The notes: generated from the sequence alone by a model not told the origin. DNA of 36,337 nt from Planctomycetota bacterium (GCA_020638855.1 JACKHT010000020.1:1-36337); one strand, 5' to 3'. Counted from the stretch's first letter, positions 8,975 through 17,527 are shown. Numbers and translations are program-made.

Positions 8975-10327
8975 ATGAAAGCAATTTCCTACCTGGCGGG
9001 CCAAAATGAAACCTCCTCAGGATCCATGGGCATTCCTTCGCATTTCCTGGAACGGCTCCAGGGGTTTGCTAAGGACCGCGCGGTGAAGAAGCCGATACGC
9101 ATTTTGAACCATCTTCACTCCTCGTTTCCTGCCACCGTGACGACCCAACCCAACGAATCCGACACTCTGCCAGCGCTGCTACGCAGGTGTGCCGAAATGT
9201 GCCAACGGGCGGAGTCGATGGTTCGGCGGCTTGATCCGGGGCGGAATGCGTTCCTCACGGAGAATCTAGGGGATGTGGCGCGCCAAATGGAGCTGATCTT
9301 GGGCGTGCTGGGAATCGATGATTCCAACCCATCCGGGCGCGATGGGCGCCCGGGACTCCTGCGGCGGTTCTTCCAGCGCACCCAGGCCCAGATACCCGGG
9401 GAAGGCGAGTTCGAAGCGCCAGATTTCGACGTATCACGCCAGGGCTTCCAAGGCAACTCGTGGTCGGTTCCGATCTCCGAACTGCTCAGTTTCTTGGCCT
9501 TCAGCCGCAAGACCGGCGTGCTTTGGGTCGACACGCCCGAGGAGAATTTCCTCTTGGGCCTGTCCGATGGGCTGTTGATGCACGCCTCGAGCGACCGCAC
9601 CCCGGAAGGCTTGCGCCTCGGGGAAATCATGGTGGGTTTCGGGTACCTCACGCGGCGCCAACTGGATCGCTTCATCAGCGGCCTCGAAGGAACACCGGGC
9701 TCGGCCATGGGTGAGTCCCTACTTGCCAGCGGATTGGTCACCCAAGACGAGTTGCACCGGACCTTGGCCTACCAAGTCCAGCAGTTGGTCAATCGCTTGG
9801 TGAACACCACCCATGCGATCTTCCGCTTCCGCGAAGGGTTCGAGGTTCCCCACGCCCACCAGGTTCGACTCAACATCAATCAGGTGCTGCTTACGAGCGC
9901 GCGCGTGCAAGACGAAAGCGTGAACCCGGAAATCCGCGACCATTCGGTCCAGCAGGACTGGGACTCGTGGACCCAAAATCTGGCCGATCAGATGTCGGGA
10001 GTCACGCAGTGGGCAGAGGCGGCCGACGGACCGGAATCCGCCGAAGATTCTACGCAGCCCGCCGACGAAGATTCCCAACCGGGATTGGAGCGCACCCCTA
10101 GCCTTCTCACCCAAACCACCTCGGAAATCGAATCCGAGTGGCAGGATGACGAAGACGCGGACACCGACGAGGCTGATCTGGGCTCCGAGGAAGCGCAGGC
10201 CCACGAAGACGTGGACGCAGCCAGCGACGCATCCGATGCAGGCGAAGCCAACCCGCACACCCATCCGCCTCACCGCGCCCACGGTGGTCGGCTGAAATCG
10301 AAGAAGCGTCAACGGCGCGCGGGCTGA
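8975..10327 (+). CDS. DUF4388 domain protein with acidic tail
   Basis: The product is 450 residues if translation starts at the ATG at 8975 (alternatives: ATG at 8837, 8885 or 9026; none has a strong Shine-Dalgarno). Residues about 165-235 match DUF4388: VPISELLSFLAFSRKTGVLW and the following FLLGLSDGLLMHASS. Two LGE-x-L...G-x-L...QL-type repeats follow (about 214-240 and 244-270), resembling the N-terminal repeats of type II secretion/type IV pilus ATPases. After about residue 345 comes a Glu/Asp/Ser/Thr-rich disordered segment, and then a strongly basic tail (KSKKRQRR). No signal peptide or membrane helix is seen, so the protein is probably cytoplasmic. DUF4388 proteins are often tied to signalling and gliding or surface systems, but the exact role here is unknown. 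It stands alone next to a thioredoxin gene. Confidence 0.8.
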   Translation: MKAISYLAGQNETSSGSMGIPSHFLERLQGFAKDRAVKKPIRILNHLHSSFPATVTTQPNESDTLPALLRRCAEMCQRAESMVRRLDPGRNAFLTENLGDVARQMELILGVLGIDDSNPSGRDGRPGLLRRFFQRTQAQIPGEGEFEAPDFDVSRQGFQGNSWSVPISELLSFLAFSRKTGVLWVDTPEENFLLGLSDGLLMHASSDRTPEGLRLGEIMVGFGYLTRRQLDRFISGLEGTPGSAMGESLLASGLVTQDELHRTLAYQVQQLVNRLVNTTHAIFRFREGFEVPHAHQVRLNINQVLLTSARVQDESVNPEIRDHSVQQDWDSWTQNLADQMSGVTQWAEAADGPESAEDSTQPADEDSQPGLERTPSLLTQTTSEIESEWQDDEDADTDEADLGSEEAQAHEDVDAASDASDAGEANPHTHPPHRAHGGRLKSKKRQRRAG

Positions 10328-10437
10328 GCCCGGCGGTACGCGCCCAAGCGGCCTCAGCCGGGACCTCGAGCCGCATGGGCCCAAATTCAGGCGCTCGACC
10401 CTATCGCATGGGCCCGAGGATACGCGATCATGGAGCG

Positions 10438-11949
10438 ATGTTCCTCCGCCTCGCCATCGCCGCCCTCGTACTCTCTCCTTCCGCCCTCGCCCAGCACCCG
10501 AGCCTCTTCCGTCCCCTCGATTTTGCGGCGGGTAAGGAAGCCGCCAAAGTCGAAGGCAAGTTCTTGCTGCTCGATGCGATGACCAGCTGGTGCGCACCCT
10601 GCAAGATGATGGACAAGACCACGTGGGTCGATCCACGCGTGGTCGCCTGGGTAGCCCAAAACGCGGTGGCGGTCCAGCTCGACATGGACGAGCACACGCA
10701 AACCAAGGAGGCGCTCGGAGTCACGGCCTTTCCGACCATGGTGCTCTTCCGAGCAGATGGAACCGAGTTCGAACGGCTGGTCGGCTCGCGCACTCCCGAC
10801 GAAATGCTGACCTGGCTGCAAGGTGCCCAGGGCGGCACGCGGGAAATCGACCGCGTCCGTGCCCAGCTGGCGGCCTTGGAGTCGGACCCCGCGCCGCGCC
10901 TACACGAGAAGATGGCGCTCGCTGGAACCGCTTTCGACTTGGGCGAGGTACAGGGCGCCGCCCAACTCACCCTGGGCTTGTGGCTGTGGCAATCCACCGA
11001 CGCCGAACAGGCCAAGCAGCTCGAAGCTTGGCGCATGGGCGCCGGCCGCAACCTCACCGCAGACCTGGTCCAAGCCGACCCAGCCTTTGCGAAGGCCATC
11101 GCGGGCGAGCGCGATCGTCGCGAAGCGCGGCTGGGCAACGTGGAGTCCACCCCGTGGCGCCGCGAGTGGATCACGCTCAACGACACCCTAGGACAGTCCG
11201 AGCGCACCGCCACCTGGGCGAGTGCCCTTGCCACCCAACCCGACCAGCGCGCCGTGCTGAAGACCCACGAGTTCCTGTTGTTCGACCTCCTGGTCGATCG
11301 TGGCATGTGGGCAGCCGCCGGTCACTGCCTCGACCAACCGCTCGAACGCGTGCGCTTCCTGGGCGAAAATCTGGGCGCCTACGATGTCCAACCGACCGGC
11401 GAATCGGGGACTCCGGGCATGATTCCTGCGATTCCGATGGGCGGCCCTGATCCCAAGGTCATCCCCGCGATTCCCATGGTCGATCCCCGTTCCGCCGGGG
11501 AGCCATCCAAGCAGGTGCCCGTGATCTCGGACGTCCCGCTGATCCCTGAAAGCGGCTCCAAAGGCGAAGCGACCGGACCCCAAAGCGTCCCCATGATCCC
11601 CATGGGAGGACCCGAACCCAAGGGCACCCGCATCCCCGCGATCCCCATGATGGCCCCGGGTGACAAGGCCACGCCCGCCCCCAAGACCCCAGGCGACATC
11701 GCTCGCGAGGTGCGCTCGCGCTTGACCCACCAACTGCGCCACGACGCAGCTCGGCGCTATGGGGCCTTGCTGGCCGCCGACCGCACCGCAGAAGCCGAAG
11801 CCGTGGCGAGCGCCGTTTTGTCCTACGCCGATGACGAGGCAACCCGGGCCGCATTGATCGAGTGCGCCCTGCGGGCCGGCCAAATCAATACGCGACGTGA
11901 GGCACACCTCGCATGGTTAGACGCCATTTCGAACGGGGCCGGTCGCTAG
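10438..11949 (+). CDS. Secreted thioredoxin-fold protein with proline-rich repeat linker
   Basis: The product is 503 residues from ATG 10438. The frame is open to 10375, but only this start gives a signal peptide (about 1-19, cleavage after ALA). The thioredoxin domain spans about 25-135 with WCAPCKMM (Cys52, Cys55) and the cis-proline segment AFPTMVLF. It probably reduces or isomerises disulfides in the periplasm. Residues about 135-315 are a helical region. Residues about 325-420 are Pro/Gly/Met/Ile-rich, with several imperfect copies of IPAIPMGGPDPK. The C-terminal 80 residues are helical, possibly TPR-like. It is co-oriented with the selenoprotein candidate 76 nt downstream, which also carries a DsbD-N-like domain, so a shared extracytoplasmic thiol pathway is plausible (inference). 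Confidence 0.85.
   Translation: MFLRLAIAALVLSPSALAQHPSLFRPLDFAAGKEAAKVEGKFLLLDAMTSWCAPCKMMDKTTWVDPRVVAWVAQNAVAVQLDMDEHTQTKEALGVTAFPTMVLFRADGTEFERLVGSRTPDEMLTWLQGAQGGTREIDRVRAQLAALESDPAPRLHEKMALAGTAFDLGEVQGAAQLTLGLWLWQSTDAEQAKQLEAWRMGAGRNLTADLVQADPAFAKAIAGERDRREARLGNVESTPWRREWITLNDTLGQSERTATWASALATQPDQRAVLKTHEFLLFDLLVDRGMWAAAGHCLDQPLERVRFLGENLGAYDVQPTGESGTPGMIPAIPMGGPDPKVIPAIPMVDPRSAGEPSKQVPVISDVPLIPESGSKGEATGPQSVPMIPMGGPEPKGTRIPAIPMMAPGDKATPAPKTPGDIAREVRSRLTHQLRHDAARRYGALLAADRTAEAEAVASAVLSYADDEATRAALIECALRAGQINTRREAHLAWLDAISNGAGR
11416..11690 (+). repeat. Coding repeat: IPAIPM / GGPDPK units in the thioredoxin protein
   Basis: At least three imperfect copies of the peptide pattern IPAIPM or IPMGGP(D/E)PK occur here, with degenerate VPVI/VPLIP units between them. 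The corresponding DNA repeats motifs such as CCCGCGATTCCCATGG. It looks like a flexible linker expanded by internal duplication. Confidence 0.7.
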
Positions 11950-12013
11950 GGCCCGAGTAGGCCCCACCCCCGCCGAACCTCGTTCACGGGGCACCGGTTT
12001 GGGACCGCGGAGG

Positions 12014-12019
12014 TACACT
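12014..12019 (+). promoter_or_regulatory. -10-like TACACT 6 nt before the ATG (leaderless candidate)
   Basis: TACACT matches TANNNT and ends 6 nt before the ATG at 12026, so a transcript starting 7 nt downstream would begin on the start codon. No good -35 is visible at 16-18 nt. A GGAGG at 12009-12013 lies 12 nt before the ATG and could instead act as a distant Shine-Dalgarno. Confidence 0.45.
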
Positions 12020-12025
12020 GCGACC

Positions 12026-13948
12026 ATGAAACGTCGCACCCTTTGGGTGGCCCTGGCCTGCGTCTGGATCGCATTCTGGACGCTTCCGCTACAGGCCTCA
12101 CCGCAGGCAGCCACCAAGAGTTCGCTGCGGGTTCTGCTCGTCAGCCACAACCCCGAGGCCCCGCAAGTGCCCTTCGCGGATATGGCCACCGAGCGCACGT
12201 GGGAACTCTACCGCGAGCGAGCCGCCGCTTGGAAAGCCCTGCTCGATCAGCACTTTGAATCGGTGCGCTTGGTGTATGGCCCGGACTACACGGCCGACAT
12301 GTCGAACGCTGTGGACGTCACCCTGTTCGATGCGCGACCCAAACCCCTGCGCCCCAGCGGCACTGTGCTGGATCCCATCACCGGCCAGGAAACCTACCAA
12401 CCGGCCCAGTATCTGCCCGACGACTTCGACCGCCCAGCGCTCATGATCGCCGAGAACTCTCCCTTGATCGGCGAGCCATTGGGATTGAAGCTCGACTGGT
12501 TGTGAATGTGCCTCGATGCACATGCGCACGGGATGCGCATGGACCACCCGATCTTCCACACCCCCCATGAGGTGAAACTCACCCTGGAAGACCGCGCCAC
12601 CCCCAGCGAGTACTTCCAGCACCCCAAAGGAGAGCAGCTTGCCCCCACGTTGCCGATGTGGCGCGTCCAGACCGAAGGCTATCAAGAGGGCAAGGGCCAG
12701 CTGATCGGGGTCGTTTCGCGCGATGCGGGGTTCTTCGATTCTCCCGATGTGGAGTGGATTTCGAGCGGGGTGAATTCCAAAGGCCCCGAGGCGATCGCGA
12801 TTGGGCGCCATGGCAATTTCTTGCACTGGGGCTTCGCGGCGTCGCCCACCTACCTGACGCCCGAAGCCAAGCTGGTTTTGGTCAACGCCCTGCACTACAT
12901 CGCTGGTTTCGACCACAAGGCCCCTATTGCCCGCAAAGTGCAAGGTGTCGTGCTGCGCGAACAGGTGCTGCAAGCCTTGGACTCGATCACGGATGCGGGC
13001 TACGCCAAGGTTTTGGCACGCTACGATGCGATCCGCAAGGACCAAGCCGAGCGTCAAGCGGCCGTCCGTGCGCGCATCGAAGCGGGTGAAGACGTTCCCG
13101 AATCGGAACGGCAAATCCTTGCATGGGAAGACGTGCAAAATCCGGGGCGATTGGATGCCGTGCGCCGTTTTGTTTCCGCAGCCGTTTGGGCCGAGCTAGG
13201 GGAAACCCCCGAAGCGCTCGATGCGTACCTACGGGCACACCTCCCGTACCTGCATCCGTCGGGGGAATGGCACGAATTGGCGGTGGACACGGACCTCGAA
13301 GACTTTGGTCTTGGAAACAACGACCCGGCTTTGCTCGAACGGGCCGTGGCAGGCTGGGAAGCCGACGAGGACGCTGAGCGCTGCCAAACCTTGCTCGATC
13401 GATACACCTTGCAGCGGTTTGCCACCGTGGCGGAGTGGCGCGCTTGGCTGGATGCGAATCGTGATCGGCTCTTCTTCTGCGAAACGGCCGGGTACAAGTG
13501 GCTCGTTGACGAGCCGGGGTCCCAGCCCATGGCTTCTCCATTGCCTAGCCTGCAACCCACCCCCAAAGCACCCTTGGCTTCGCGCTTGACCGTGCAAGCG
13601 GGCGAGGATGGATACTGGATCACTGTGGAAGCGACCCTGCTCAAGGGCTGGCATGCCTACGACCAGGTCCCCGAGGATTCCGCGTACATTCCTTTGAGCC
13701 TGGAGCTCGAGCTTCCGGCTGGATTGCAGGCCGGGCCATGGCAACGCCCCGCCTCCCATCCTGATCAGGTCGACCCCACCCTGCAGATTTTCGAAGGCGC
13801 GCTCGCTTTCCGTTGCGAAGTGCGCGGCTACGAACCCGCCCAGGGCCCCGTCGAACTCACCTGCAAACTGCGCTACCAAGTGTGCGACGAACGAATGTGT
13901 TTGGCACCCAAAATCGAAACCCTAACGACCACCTTGGGTAGGCCTTAG
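12026..13948 (+). CDS. Putative selenoprotein: secreted ThuA-like domain plus DsbD-N-like domain, in-frame TGA at residue 160
   Basis: Read through the TGA at 12503-12505, this is one 640-residue protein; read conventionally, it is a 159-codon ORF followed directly by an ATG in the same frame. Residues 1-30 are a signal peptide. Residues about 35-300 form one ThuA/GATase1-like domain: LRVLLVSHNPEAPQ, LMIAENSPLIGEPLGLKLDW before the TGA, then MCLDAHAHGMRMDHPIFHTP, WISSGVNSKG and GRHGNFLHWGFAASP after it. The TGA therefore cuts a single fold. With selenocysteine the site reads Leu-Sec-Met-Cys, a possible redox pair (Sec160/Cys162). Residues about 300-505 are mostly helical. Residues about 515-640 resemble the DsbD N-terminal domain with a C-x4-C pair (YQVCDERMCLAP). 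A SECIS-like hairpin follows the TGA. Alternatives are a nonsense mutation or reinitiation at TGAATG; the long intact downstream frame argues against decay. Selenocysteine machinery genes are not in this window. Confidence 0.65.
12521..12541 (+). promoter_or_regulatory. Candidate bacterial SECIS hairpin after the in-frame TGA
   Basis: CATGCGCA (12521-12528) pairs perfectly over 8 bp with TGCGCATG (12534-12541), leaving the 5-nt loop CGGGA. There are 23 nt between the TGA and the loop, and G occupies loop position 2. Published descriptions of bacterial SECIS elements give a stem-loop in the coding region just after UGA, about 16-37 nt to the apical loop, with a G among the first two loop bases; this fits. 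A competing 6-bp hairpin (12506-12511 with 12518-12523) overlaps its 5' arm. Confidence 0.6.
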
Positions 13949-14034
13949 GTCCGCTCTCCGCCACCAGGCTGGACCGAAATCCGGCGGTGGCGCCCTCTCC
14001 CTTTTCCCCTGGGCTCCTTGGAGCTCCAACCAAC

Positions 14035-15015
14035 ATGAAACCTCTCCTTCCGATCCTCTTCTGCGCGGCAACCCTGGCGAGCACGGCCTTCGGTGGCGAC
14101 ATCAAGGTCACCGTGATCGGCACGGTCGACTCGAACTCCTACTCTTCGGGGCCCTTCGCGGGACCGGTCTTCGGTGACACGGCCACGTTGACCTATGAAG
14201 TGTTCGTCCCCGGCACCGACGTCGTTCCCGGGCAACTGACCGACTACAACATCGATCTCGCGACTTTTGACCTCAACATCAACGGCCCCACGGGTGCGAT
14301 GCTTGCGGGTGCGACCGTGGTGGAAGTCCAAAACGACTTCCCGGCCGCGGATGGCTTCCGGATCAACCAAACCAACTTGGCCACGGGACATTTCTTTTCA
14401 AGCGGTTGGGGTGCCACGAGTGCGCTGTTCACCTCGACGGACATCACCCAACTCTTGGGCACCTACGATGTCACGGCGACGTTGACTTCGTTCTCCTACT
14501 CGATCTTCGGCCAAGGCGGCCAGATGGAGATTTTCCCTGAGACGCTGATCATCGGATTGCCGGACCCCGGCGTTCCGTTCTGCGATCCGATGGATCCGAA
14601 CTCCACGGGCCAACCCACCCACTTGGGGGCGAGTTTCGGCTCCGGCTCGGGCAGCGATTTGCACCTCGAAGCCACCTCAGGTCCTCCGACCCAATTCGGG
14701 TACTTCCTGGTGGGCGACAGCTTCTCCGATCCCGGCGTCGTCGTAAGCCAGGGTCGTTTGTGCGTGTCGGGCATGATCGGTCGCTACAACGTGGTGGGGG
14801 GCGATCTCAACTCGTTGGGCCAGTTCGACGCGGCCGGTGTACTCCAAAACCTGGTCGGCACCTCTTCGGTGGGTAGCGGTTTCGATGTGCCTTTGGTTCT
14901 GCCTCTCACGGGCAGCCCCATGATCTTGGCGAGCCAAACGTGGTACTTCCAAGTTTGGCACCGCGAAGACATGGGCTTCTCGAACTTCTCGAACGGCCTC
15001 GCCGTGACGTTCTAG
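14035..15015 (+). CDS. Secreted protein with C-terminal SNFSN surface module
   Basis: The product is 326 residues from ATG 14035 (the frame is open to 13987, but the signal peptide of about 20 residues, ending STAFGG, fixes this start). The N-terminal half is beta-rich, Thr/Asp/Asn-rich and cysteine-free, and looks like an extracellular beta-sandwich; I do not recognise a named family. From about residue 180 comes a module opening FCDPMDPNSTGQPTHLG, with a GSGSG stretch, and closing WYFQVWHREDMGFSNFSNGL. The same kind of ending occurs in the FG-GAP gene at the right edge of the window. The module is probably a surface-attachment or sorting domain of this lineage (inference). No PEP-CTERM or LPXTG motif is present. 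A strong hairpin follows the stop. Confidence 0.8.
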   Translation: MKPLLPILFCAATLASTAFGGDIKVTVIGTVDSNSYSSGPFAGPVFGDTATLTYEVFVPGTDVVPGQLTDYNIDLATFDLNINGPTGAMLAGATVVEVQNDFPAADGFRINQTNLATGHFFSSGWGATSALFTSTDITQLLGTYDVTATLTSFSYSIFGQGGQMEIFPETLIIGLPDPGVPFCDPMDPNSTGQPTHLGASFGSGSGSDLHLEATSGPPTQFGYFLVGDSFSDPGVVVSQGRLCVSGMIGRYNVVGGDLNSLGQFDAAGVLQNLVGTSSVGSGFDVPLVLPLTGSPMILASQTWYFQVWHREDMGFSNFSNGLAVTF

Positions 15016-15038
15016 ATTCGATTCGACCTGATTTCGGC

Positions 15039-15073
15039 ATGGGGGGCGGAAGCGCGTGGCTTCCGCCCCCCAT
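15039..15073. terminator. Bidirectional terminator hairpin, 15-bp perfect stem
   Basis: ATGGGGGGCGGAAGC (15039-15053) pairs perfectly with GCTTCCGCCCCCCAT (15059-15073) around the loop GCGTG. It sits between two convergent genes, 23 nt after one stop and 8 nt before the other, so it can end transcription from both sides. There is no T-run, as often in GC-rich genomes. Confidence 0.85.
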
Positions 15074-15081
15074 CCGTTGGC

Positions 15082-16980
15082 TCACTTGAGCCACCGCTCG
15101 GGTTTTCCACCGGCCATAACCAAGCCGCCCGAATCCACCGCCCCGAGCACCGCATAGGCCAAGTTCACGATCGCGTCCTCGCCCATGTACGGCGAGCCCA
15201 TGTGCGGGGTCGACCAGCGCAGGCCATAGCCGGGCTCCCACGCATTCAGAAACCGCCAACGCCATTGGGGCAGGACGCGCTCAAAGGCGGCGTGGTCTGC
15301 AACGGCAAGACCCAGGAGCCCCAAAGCCGCTCCTGGTTCGCCGTAGGCATGGCTGTTGAGCATCCACGGATGGCGCTCTTCCATGAACAAGCACAGGGGC
15401 TTGGTCATGGGCAGCGGTCCACCACGCAGGGTCTCGGCCAGCGCGGTCAACCCGCTGCGGCACCAGAACTCCTCCTTGTCGCGGTACGAACCGTTGTAGC
15501 CCATGCCCCCATGCCCGCCATCGTCGGGATTGGACCAGGCATGTTGCATGTAGGGCTGGACGTGCTCCCAAATCCGACTCTCGATGCCCATTTTGCGCGC
15601 CAAGGCATCGAGCACCAAGAGATGCGTGGTCGGAGCGGTCAAGGCCTTGTTGTCGTAGGGCAGCCCATCGGGGCCATGCCCAAAGGCCTGGGTCCCCCAC
15701 TTGCTCTCATGGGTCGTGGTCGGCAACCACAACACGGCCTCTTCCACCCAAGCCCGCGACGCTTCGTCGCCGGTAGCAAAGAAGTACTCGGCAAAAAACC
15801 AACCGTGGAAGGCGATCGGCCAGTAGGCCAAACCGGTCATCTCGCTGGGATGGGGATTCTTGGCCAGCAAGAAATCGCGACAGCGCGCTAGCGCTTCGCG
15901 ATGCATGGGATCGTGGGTGCCCAACAGCGCCAGCCCGCCGAGCGCCGCATTGACCACGTCGCTGTCGGGCCAGGCGCCGTTCTTCTTTTGGTGCGTCACG
16001 ACCCAGGCCAAGACGTCCTTGCGCAGTCGTTCGTCGAGCGGTCCGCGTAGGGCGAGATCCTTCGGCGCACGTGCGTGAGCATGTTCGAGCGTGACTACGC
16101 GCGGCTTGCCTTGGCGTTCGATGGTGAGCTGAATCGTGCGCTTCCCATTTTGCACGGCGCGCTCGACAGCCCGGCCGAGCGCCGCCTCGTGGCTGAACTC
16201 GAACCAATCCCAGCCGGGAGCCAAGTCACAAGCGCTCAAGGGCACCGCATCGACAGCGGTGATCAAGTCCCCTGGCTCGAGCCCTGCTTGGGCGGCCGGA
16301 CCATCGAGCGCCACGTCGAGTACCACGCAGGCGTGGCAGTCTTGCTCAGTCACCGCCTGCAAACCCAAGGCCCCCGAAGCGATCAAGTCCGGTCCCAACA
16401 CCCCATTGGGTTTGCCCAACATGGCGCGCACCGGGTGCAGCGGAAATCGCTCGAGCGCCACATTGTCGAGGGTGACGGAGGTACCAGGTTTGCCTTCCGC
16501 CTGGAGTTGGATGCGGTATGCGCCTTCCCGTTCGGCCAGGGCCTTTTCGGGTATATGGCAAGCGATGCGCACGGCCTCGGATTCGCCGGACGCATGAGTA
16601 GCACGCCATTCGCATTGGGCGAGCTGCTTGGAGTCCACCTCTCCGACCAAGCGCAGGGTGACCGCTGCCATTCCCTCGTGGCCCACCACATCGACGCATA
16701 GCCGAAGGTAGCCGTCCTCCGGCTTCTTACCCTGCACTTGCTTGGGAGGTGCCACGAGAACCCGCCATTGCGCCCGCACGTTGCGGGGCAACACCAGGGC
16801 ATGGTTCCCCTTGGCACCCCAATCGATGCGTTGTGCCTGGCCACCTTCGATCTCCAAATCGGCAAGGGGGTTCTTGCCTTCGAAATCTCCGCTAGCAACC
16901 GGAATGCGCTCGATAGCGCACACTCCGCCCACAAGCAGCCATCCAAGGAATCCAACCCAGCCAGCGCGCAGAAACAGCAT
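15082..16980 (-). CDS. Secreted PDZ plus alpha/alpha-toroid protein (DUF6288-like)
   Basis: The product is 632 residues with a signal peptide (about 1-22, GWLLVGGVCA). Residues 25-180 are beta-rich and jelly-roll-like, with alternating hydrophobics and LDNVALERFPLHP at the end. Residues about 205-300 are a PDZ domain (GLQAVTEQD, GPAAQAGLEPGDLITAVDAV). Residues about 315-615 are helical repeats resembling the terpene-cyclase/squalene-oxidase toroid fold: QKKNGAWPDSDVVNAALGGL, HGWFFAEYFFATGDEASR, and DDGGHGGMGYNGSY. The arrangement matches DUF6288-type proteins seen in Planctomycetota and Verrucomicrobia; no enzymatic activity is established for them. The cellular location is outside the inner membrane. 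It is monocistronic, divergent from osmC, and ends at the strong terminator. Confidence 0.82.
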   Translation of the reverse strand: MLFLRAGWVGFLGWLLVGGVCAIERIPVASGDFEGKNPLADLEIEGGQAQRIDWGAKGNHALVLPRNVRAQWRVLVAPPKQVQGKKPEDGYLRLCVDVVGHEGMAAVTLRLVGEVDSKQLAQCEWRATHASGESEAVRIACHIPEKALAEREGAYRIQLQAEGKPGTSVTLDNVALERFPLHPVRAMLGKPNGVLGPDLIASGALGLQAVTEQDCHACVVLDVALDGPAAQAGLEPGDLITAVDAVPLSACDLAPGWDWFEFSHEAALGRAVERAVQNGKRTIQLTIERQGKPRVVTLEHAHARAPKDLALRGPLDERLRKDVLAWVVTHQKKNGAWPDSDVVNAALGGLALLGTHDPMHREALARCRDFLLAKNPHPSEMTGLAYWPIAFHGWFFAEYFFATGDEASRAWVEEAVLWLPTTTHESKWGTQAFGHGPDGLPYDNKALTAPTTHLLVLDALARKMGIESRIWEHVQPYMQHAWSNPDDGGHGGMGYNGSYRDKEEFWCRSGLTALAETLRGGPLPMTKPLCLFMEERHPWMLNSHAYGEPGAALGLLGLAVADHAAFERVLPQWRWRFLNAWEPGYGLRWSTPHMGSPYMGEDAIVNLAYAVLGAVDSGGLVMAGGKPERWLK

Positions 16981-16986
16981 CGACCT

Positions 16987-16992
16987 AGGTTA
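16987..16992 (-). promoter_or_regulatory. -10-like TAACCT 6 nt before the ATG of the DUF6288-like gene
   Basis: On the minus strand TAACCT is followed by AGGTCG and then the ATG at 16980. This is the TANNNT-N6-ATG arrangement, placing a start site on the start codon. A weak TTGGGC lies 18 nt upstream of the hexamer. Confidence 0.5.
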
Positions 16993-17048
16993 GCGGGAAT
17001 CCCCCCGGTGGCCCAAGCCGGTTTTGGACGGATCCCCTTCTGGCTGCG

Positions 17049-17077
17049 TTGAAGCTCGGCCTGGCTTGGCCTACCCT
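17049..17077 (+). promoter_or_regulatory. Leaderless promoter candidate for the OsmC gene
   Basis: TTGAAG (17049-17054), a 17-nt spacer, and TACCCT (17072-17077) make a good sigma-70-like promoter. The hexamer ends 6 nt before the ATG at 17084, so the mRNA would start at the start codon. No Shine-Dalgarno is present. Confidence 0.6.
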
Positions 17078-17083
17078 GAACCC

Positions 17084-17527
17084 ATGTCCGAACACAAAGC
17101 CTCTATCGCCTGGCACTCCACTGACCAGCCCTTCACCACCGAAACCTACACCCGCCAACACACCTGGTCGTTCGACGGCGGGGTGGTGATTCCGGCCTCC
17201 TCGGCCCCCGAGTACCAAGGCGACTGGGATCGGGTGGACCCCGAAAAGGGTCTGGTGGCCTCGCTCTCGAGCTGCCACATGCTCACCTTTCTCGCCGTCG
17301 CCGCCAAGCGGCGGATCATCGTCACCTCGTACGAAGACGAAGCCGTAGGAACCCTAGAGAAGAACGCAGAAGGCAAGATCGCGATCACGCGCATCGTGTT
17401 GCACCCCAAGGTGACCTTTGAAGGCGAAGCCCCCTCCGAAGAGGACTTGCGCAAACTGCACGACAGTGCCAGTCGCAACTGTTTCATCGGCAACTCGATC
17501 CAGAGCGAAGTGTTGGTGGAGCTCTAA
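17084..17527 (+). CDS. OsmC/Ohr family peroxiredoxin-like protein
   Basis: The product is 147 residues. OsmC-family enzymes reduce organic hydroperoxides in the cytoplasm with two cysteines. Here the first lies in LSSCHMLTFLAVAAK (about residue 65) and the second in SASRNCFIGNSI (about residue 136). The conserved Arg/Glu support residues are less certain. The early segment IPASSAPEYQGD and the PEKGLVASLSSCH block are typical of the YhfA/OsmC-like subgroup rather than Ohr. The ORF could begin at 17024, but that extension is not family-like, and the promoter candidate places the start at 17084. The gene stands alone, divergent from the DUF6288-like gene. Confidence 0.9.
   Translation: MSEHKASIAWHSTDQPFTTETYTRQHTWSFDGGVVIPASSAPEYQGDWDRVDPEKGLVASLSSCHMLTFLAVAAKRRIIVTSYEDEAVGTLEKNAEGKIAITRIVLHPKVTFEGEAPSEEDLRKLHDSASRNCFIGNSIQSEVLVEL

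Noticed and set aside
12506..13948. Separate gene starting at the ATG right after TGA
   Set aside because: It would begin in the middle of the ThuA-like fold, has no Shine-Dalgarno or signal peptide, and is in frame with the upstream ORF. Readthrough is the better explanation, although reinitiation cannot be excluded.
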